Positions 59,481 through 64,000 of a DNA stretch of 64,000 nucleotides are shown in pieces. Each line of letters opens with the position of its first letter. Position 1 is the first letter of the stretch. The stretch lies in contig NC_092875.1 of NCBI RefSeq assembly GCF_028372415.1, positions 432,815,877-432,879,876 of the forward strand. Reading direction: 5' to 3'. The notes under the pieces were generated by a model that did no database searches, was not told where the DNA came from, and was given only the letters and a program-made list of their open reading frames with translations. The position numbers and the translations under genes were made by a program. This DNA comes from Notamacropus eugenii. Taxonomy: Eukaryota; Chordata; Mammalia; Diprotodontia; Macropodidae.

Positions 59481-60100
59481 TGGATGAAGCCGAGTCAAAC
59501 TAGGCTCTTCTCTATACCTGACATTTCATCTACCACCTCCATCCTTTCTACAGATGATCACTTAGGTCTGAAAGACACTGCCACCTCATCTCTGCCTCAG
59601 AGAACCCCTAGTTTGCTTCACAGCACATATCATGTGCCCCCTCTCATCTGAGGACTTTCTAGATATTCCCAGTTATTAGTGACCTCCTTCTCTTGAAATT
59701 ATCTTATATATGCTTCATATTTACAAAAATTGTGATAGGATCATATAACCTGAACCTACTGTCTTTATTTCTTCCATTGCATTAATCTCTGTCTTACTAA
59801 GGATTTCTAATTTCTAGTAACAAAACTCCACCCCAACATTATTACCTAAAATTATTTTGTTTGTTCAGCTGAAGGTTGATAGACACATTTTAACAAATTT
59901 TAGAAGTCTTCTCTCAATTCTATATAGGTAGGAACTTGTCAGAGGGACTAGGAAGTAGAAAATGGTTCTAGATAGGCTTTGGTAAAGTCCGCCATTTTTT
60001 TCTGTGATCATTAACTGCTTATTGCTACAAGAGAACATATTTTTAACATTGGTATCTTCTATTTATGTATGGCTATGAATCGTAGAACAAGAGGACCTTG

Positions 60101-60340
60101 TAATTTTGGTTATTCGGTCATGTGACTCTTCATGACCCTATTCAGAGGTTTCTTGGCAAAGATACTGGAGTGGTTTGCCATTTGCCTCTCCAGCTTATTT
60201 TACAAATGTGGAACTGAGGCAAACAGGGTTAAGTGACTTGCCCAAGGTCACACAGGTAGTGTCTGAAGTCAGATTTGAACTCAGAAAGATGAGTTTTCCT
60301 GGCTTCAGACCTGGTGCTGTGCCACCTAGCTGCCCTTATA
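60101..60340 (-). mobile_element. MAR1-type CORE-SINE, full length
   Basis: Antisense: TGTGACTCTTCATGACCC, GATACTGGAGTGGTTTGCC, GTTAAGTGACTTGCCCAAGG, TCAGATTTGAACTCAG and TGTGCCACCTAGCTGCCC. Confidence 0.9.
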
Positions 60341-60481
60341 CCATCTATAGTTGTAGGCAAATGTTAATCCTGGCTGCTTAAAACTGGTAAGGATTTGCAT
60401 ATAGTTACTAGATGTTTTGCATGACTGCTATATATCATAATTTTATATATATATATACACTTATATATGTAGTTTTTGTTT

Positions 60482-60605
60482 CCCTCATCAGAATGCATAC
60501 TCTTTACAACTAAGAATTGTTTCATCCTTTATACTTCTTTCTCCAGTGCCTAGCACAGTGCCTGGCACATAGTAGCTACTTAATACATTATTGTTGCCTG
60601 CTTGC
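60482..60605 (+). mobile_element. L2 3'-end fragment
   Basis: CTCCAGTGCCTAGCACAGTG, CCTGGCACATAGTAGC and TACTTAATACATTATTG. Confidence 0.8.
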
Positions 60606-60609
60606 TTGA

Positions 60610-61270
60610 TTACATCTACCTAAGAAAAACCTCATTTCTCTCATTTTTTGGCAAGTTTAAGCAATGCATATTGATTCATGGTGTGCCGTTTCATATGTGC
60701 ACAGCACAATCCTAGCTAAACTAAGTTATCTGCCCAGTGGAACTCAAAAATATTTCCCAATTTAATTTAAAACAGATCTCCATGTGAAGAGAATTTAATT
60801 TTGTTAGTAATATGGAATACAATGAAATGATCCTCAAAAGTACTTCCAAAGGTTTCAGATGTTTTCTTTTTCAGGCAATTTAGTTAGGGCAACCTCTAAA
60901 TAAGTATGTTGGTTTAATTGCTTAAAAAGTAGGACTCAGGAATCAATCTGAATACTTCTCTGAACTAAATATGCACAAATGAGGACAGTCTAGGTCCATA
61001 TAAATCAGGTTAAGTGCACCAATAATGCGCCAGGTCATTATGTAACAGAAACTACTTGAATGAAGATTCAAAAAGAAAGCCATAGTGGCAGTGTACACAT
61101 CAGGGGAGGCCATTCTTTTATCTACTGCTACCTTATATGTCTTAAGAAAAACACTGTCAATTTTTTAAAACTCCACCAATCATTAAAAGACATGACTACC
61201 AATAGCAGATTCTACCATGATGCCATGCACATTGAAAGTCAGACAGTTGATTTTATAAACTAATTAATTC
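60610..61270. other. Intron segment without recognised elements
   Basis: AT-rich sequence with no repeat family or coding frame I can identify. Confidence 0.45.
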
Positions 61271-61277
61271 CAAACAT

Positions 61278-61590
61278 TCATAGAATGATAGGTTCATAGA
61301 TTTAGAGCAGAGAAAGGATGTGGAAGGTCATCTATTTCTCTCATTTGACAGATTAGAAAATTGAGGTTCAGAAAGGGGGAGTGGCTTGGCCACAGTCACA
61401 TAGGCAGCAGACAGTAAAGTCAATATTGGAGTACACAGTGCTCAGACCACTTCATCATGTTGCCTGCATTAGGAATCGGAGATTCACATCTGGATGGGAC
61501 CATTTAACTCAACCTCATTTTGTAGATTAGGAGCCTCAGGTATACGAGAGGATATGACATGACCAAGGTCATAAGTTAGAGGCTAATAAA
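61278..61590 (-). mobile_element. Two MIR fragments
   Basis: 61278-61465 has GACAGATTAGAAAATTGAGG and GGCTTGGCCACAGTCACAT. 61475-61590 has TTTGTAGATTAGGAGCCTCA and GACCAAGGTCATAAG. Confidence 0.65.
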
Positions 61591-61594
61591 CTGA

Positions 61595-61865
61595 AGAATT
61601 AAAAATATTTTCCAAATTACATGCATAAAAATTTTAATATTTGTTTTTTTTAAATTTTGAGTCCCAAATTCTCTCCCTTCCTCTTTCTCTTCCATCCTCC
61701 CTCATTGAAAAGATATGATATAAATTATACCTGTGCAGTCGTGCAAAACATTTTTCCAAAGTAGTCATGTTCTGGAAGAAAATACTGAGGCAAAAAAAAA
61801 AACCTAAGGAAAAGAAAGTTAGGAAAATTGCTTCTGTCTGCATTCAGACTCCACCAGTTCTTTAA
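61595..61865 (-). mobile_element. L1 3' fragment
   Basis: Antisense L1 tail type also seen at 150-500 and 795-900: TAAATTTTGAGTCCCAAATT, CCTCCCTCATTGAAAAG and GTGCAAAACATTTTTCC. Confidence 0.7.
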
Positions 61866-62500
61866 CCAAGGTTTTGAATGCAGATTTTTCTAACTAAAAT
61901 TCAATCTTTTTTCTATTTCACCACCTACTTTCCTATCCTTTTAACCTTTACTAGTAACACAATTGCTAGGTTACTTCATTACATATTTCTCTTGTCAATG
62001 GCAAACACTGAGCCAGTATTTCAAATTGTTTGGATTTCACATTAAGAAGAGTAATCAAGACCAAGAATATTCAATTCAAGGTTGGGAATCAACCTTGGTT
62101 GGTTACCAATTTAATTGGGGTTGGAATTGGAGGGGTGGGATGGTGGGATCTCCTATTTTTAAACTAGACAGTTTTGATTTGGCAGAAGTGTCACACTCAC
62201 TGCCTGAAAAATTGCTTCCAGACCAAGATTAAAATGCAATTTGGAAATGTTTAACAAGCTAAATAAAATTCAGTATAATATATGTAATGTTAATTTGTAG
62301 TTTTTCTCAGTCAAAATGTGGCCCATAGGGATATGTTTCTATTTGAGTTGGACACCATTGGCTTAAAGTACTTTACAAAACCATCTCTCAGGCTATCAAG
62401 CCTGCAAGGTTTAGTAAAGGCTTCTAGTAAACTATTTGTCTCTGAGAAGAGAGATGAACAAAACACAATAACTTGGGGTACTTCATTTAATCAATCAATC
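61866..62500. other. Intron segment without recognised elements
   Basis: No gene or clear repeat seen. Confidence 0.4.
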
Positions 62501-62509
62501 AGTTCATCT

Positions 62510-62905
62510 ATATACTTGTTCACTCAATATATATTTCTTGAGCACCTTTTATGTGCCTAGCACTGCCTAGAGTGTTTTGAGGATACAAAGAGTCTTAGAA
62601 GAAAGTGTCTTCGAGCAGTTGACAACACAGTTTGAAGAGATAAAACAAGTACACAGCATCATCATCTGATGGTTAGAGAGCCTTAGGGCTTTCAGAATGT
62701 TTCATATGTACTACCTCATTTGATTTTCATAGCAACCATACAGATAGGCAGACAATATAAGTGTTATAATTTATATTTTACAGAGAAAGAGATTAAGAGA
62801 ATTTAAGTAAGTTGTCCATGATCACAGGGCTAGTAAATGCTATAGATGGGATGCATATTTGATCTTCACTGACTCTTAAGTCCAGGGTTTTTCACATTAT
62901 GCCAT
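62510..62905. mobile_element. L2-type fragment and antisense MIR
   Basis: 62510-62640 has CTTGAGCACCTTTTATGTGC and CTAGCACTGCC. 62690-62905 has ACTACCTCATTTGATTTTCA and CATGATCACAGGGCTAG. Confidence 0.6.
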
Positions 62906-63717
62906 AATAGCTTTTCATCATAGGTCCTATTAACCTGTGACATTAATGGTTTCATGGATTTGTATTTGATATCATGAAGATAACTTACTGCAACTGGCTC
63001 ACCTCTCTTCTAGTCCCCTCATAAGGGTTGAGAAGAGGCAACCTGGATTAAGTTAAATGATGGCTCTATTTGGCCTTTGGGAGGAGAGCAGGGGTTAGGG
63101 CTAGCTCTGGAGAAAGTTGCCAGTTCCATTCAGCAGAGAGCTGTTGAGTGTCTGCTATATTCAAGGTATGTCAGGAAAATTAAAAAAAAAAAAGACAAGA
63201 ATTCCCTTTTCTCTTTAAACCACCTACAATTTAGTGGGAGAGGCAGAATAGTGAAGCATAAAGAAAAGGGGATTTGGATAGTAGAGATACAGGTTCAAAA
63301 TTTCTTCATCCATAACATAATGAATGATGCTTTGGGGACTGGTTGTCTCATGAGACACCAAGGTCCTGTCATTAGAGATATGCAAACAAATCAACAGATA
63401 ATAGAAGACCATCACAAACCTATATAAACAACTATAAACAAAATTACTTAAAAACTATATAAACAAACATTACAAAAAACCCTCTTTATGTAAGTAAATT
63501 ACAGTTAAATAATTGGAGAAATAGTTATTGTTCATGGGTGGGCAGAGCCAACGTAATAAAATGAAGACTTTACCCAAAACTAATTTATGCATTTAATGGC
63601 TTCTCAATTAAATTGTCAGGGAAAAATTTCCAAAATAAGGAACTTTATCTTTAAGGAATTTACAATCATCTTGGGATGACAAAGAATCTTCAACACATAA
63701 TTAGAGAGCAATATGCA

Positions 63718-63945
63718 TTGTGGGATAGCTAGAGAGAGCCAGCTTTTGCAATGAGGAAGATATGATTCAAATTCTATCCCTGTCACATATTGGCTGTGTG
63801 ATCCTAGGCAAGTCATTCAATTTTTCAGGGACCTGGACATAACAATATAAGTTGCAAAATAGTTGATCTGCTTTAGTAGAGGACGTTTCCTCATAAGGAA
63901 TTCTCTAACCAATGAAATTACAAATCCAGAACCAATCCTTCCCTT
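63718..63945 (+). mobile_element. THER1-like SINE
   Basis: TGGGATAGCTAGAGAGAGCC, GTGTGATCCTAGGCAAGTC, TTTCAGGGACCTGGACATA, TAAGTTGCAAAATAG and CCAATGAAATTACAAATCC. It parallels the copy at 32488-32720. Confidence 0.65.
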
Positions 63946-64000
63946 TCCAGTCAAATGAATTAGATAGGGTTTTGTATTGAATGATCTAAACAGGTGGCAT

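Larger units (their letters stand above)
25966..64000 (-). other. ONECUT2: Large intron of ONECUT2 (5' end beyond window)
   Basis: No GC-rich first exon, CUT-domain codons or CpG island appear between the acceptor and the end of the window. Human ONECUT2 has two coding exons separated by an intron of about 40 kb (recalled), which fits at least 38 kb here. Contents are transposon fossils and the unique blocks listed separately. Confidence 0.75.

Overview
This is vertebrate nuclear DNA, almost certainly from a marsupial. It is AT-rich and CpG-poor, has no dense coding, and is full of CORE-SINEs with the layout of marsupial MAR1 elements. It also carries MIR and L2 fossils, an RTE/BovB-like LINE, a SINE sharing that LINE's 3' end, and many L1 fragments of a marsupial type. 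I cannot tell the species. Family names for repeats come from memory, not from a database search.

The one gene I can support is ONECUT2, on the minus strand. Its last coding exon (25679-25965) encodes the end of the linker, the whole ONECUT-type homeodomain and the C-terminus, behind a good splice acceptor. A very long 3' UTR runs down towards about 12.2 kb. Everything from 25966 to 64000 is best read as the large intron upstream; the first exon (CUT domain) is outside the window. The 3' UTR holds a striking set of miR-9 seed matches: eight perfect 8-mers and at least four further 7-mers, almost none of which appear elsewhere in the window. It also holds a let-7 8-mer, a small mariner-like palindrome, an L1-type 3' end and a MIR.

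Layout: 1-6350 is a pile of antisense L1 fragments (two ORF1 copies, endonuclease and RT pieces). 6770-9890 has SINEs, an L1 3' end and an RTE 3' end. 9890-12160 is a repeat-poor downstream flank. 12160-25678 is the 3' UTR. 25679-25965 is exon 2. 25966-64000 is intron, with a CpG-rich solo LTR flanked by a 6-bp duplication (28660-29275), a long fossil L2 split by later insertions (34.6-39.5 kb), CR1/L3-like fossils (39.8-40.3 and 44.3-46.6 kb), a hAT-like MITE, an RTE 3' end (53.4-54.05 kb), and a repeat-free block rich in TAATTA homeodomain sites (about 58.8-59.5 kb). There are no tRNA, rRNA or CRISPR features and no intact transposon ORF.
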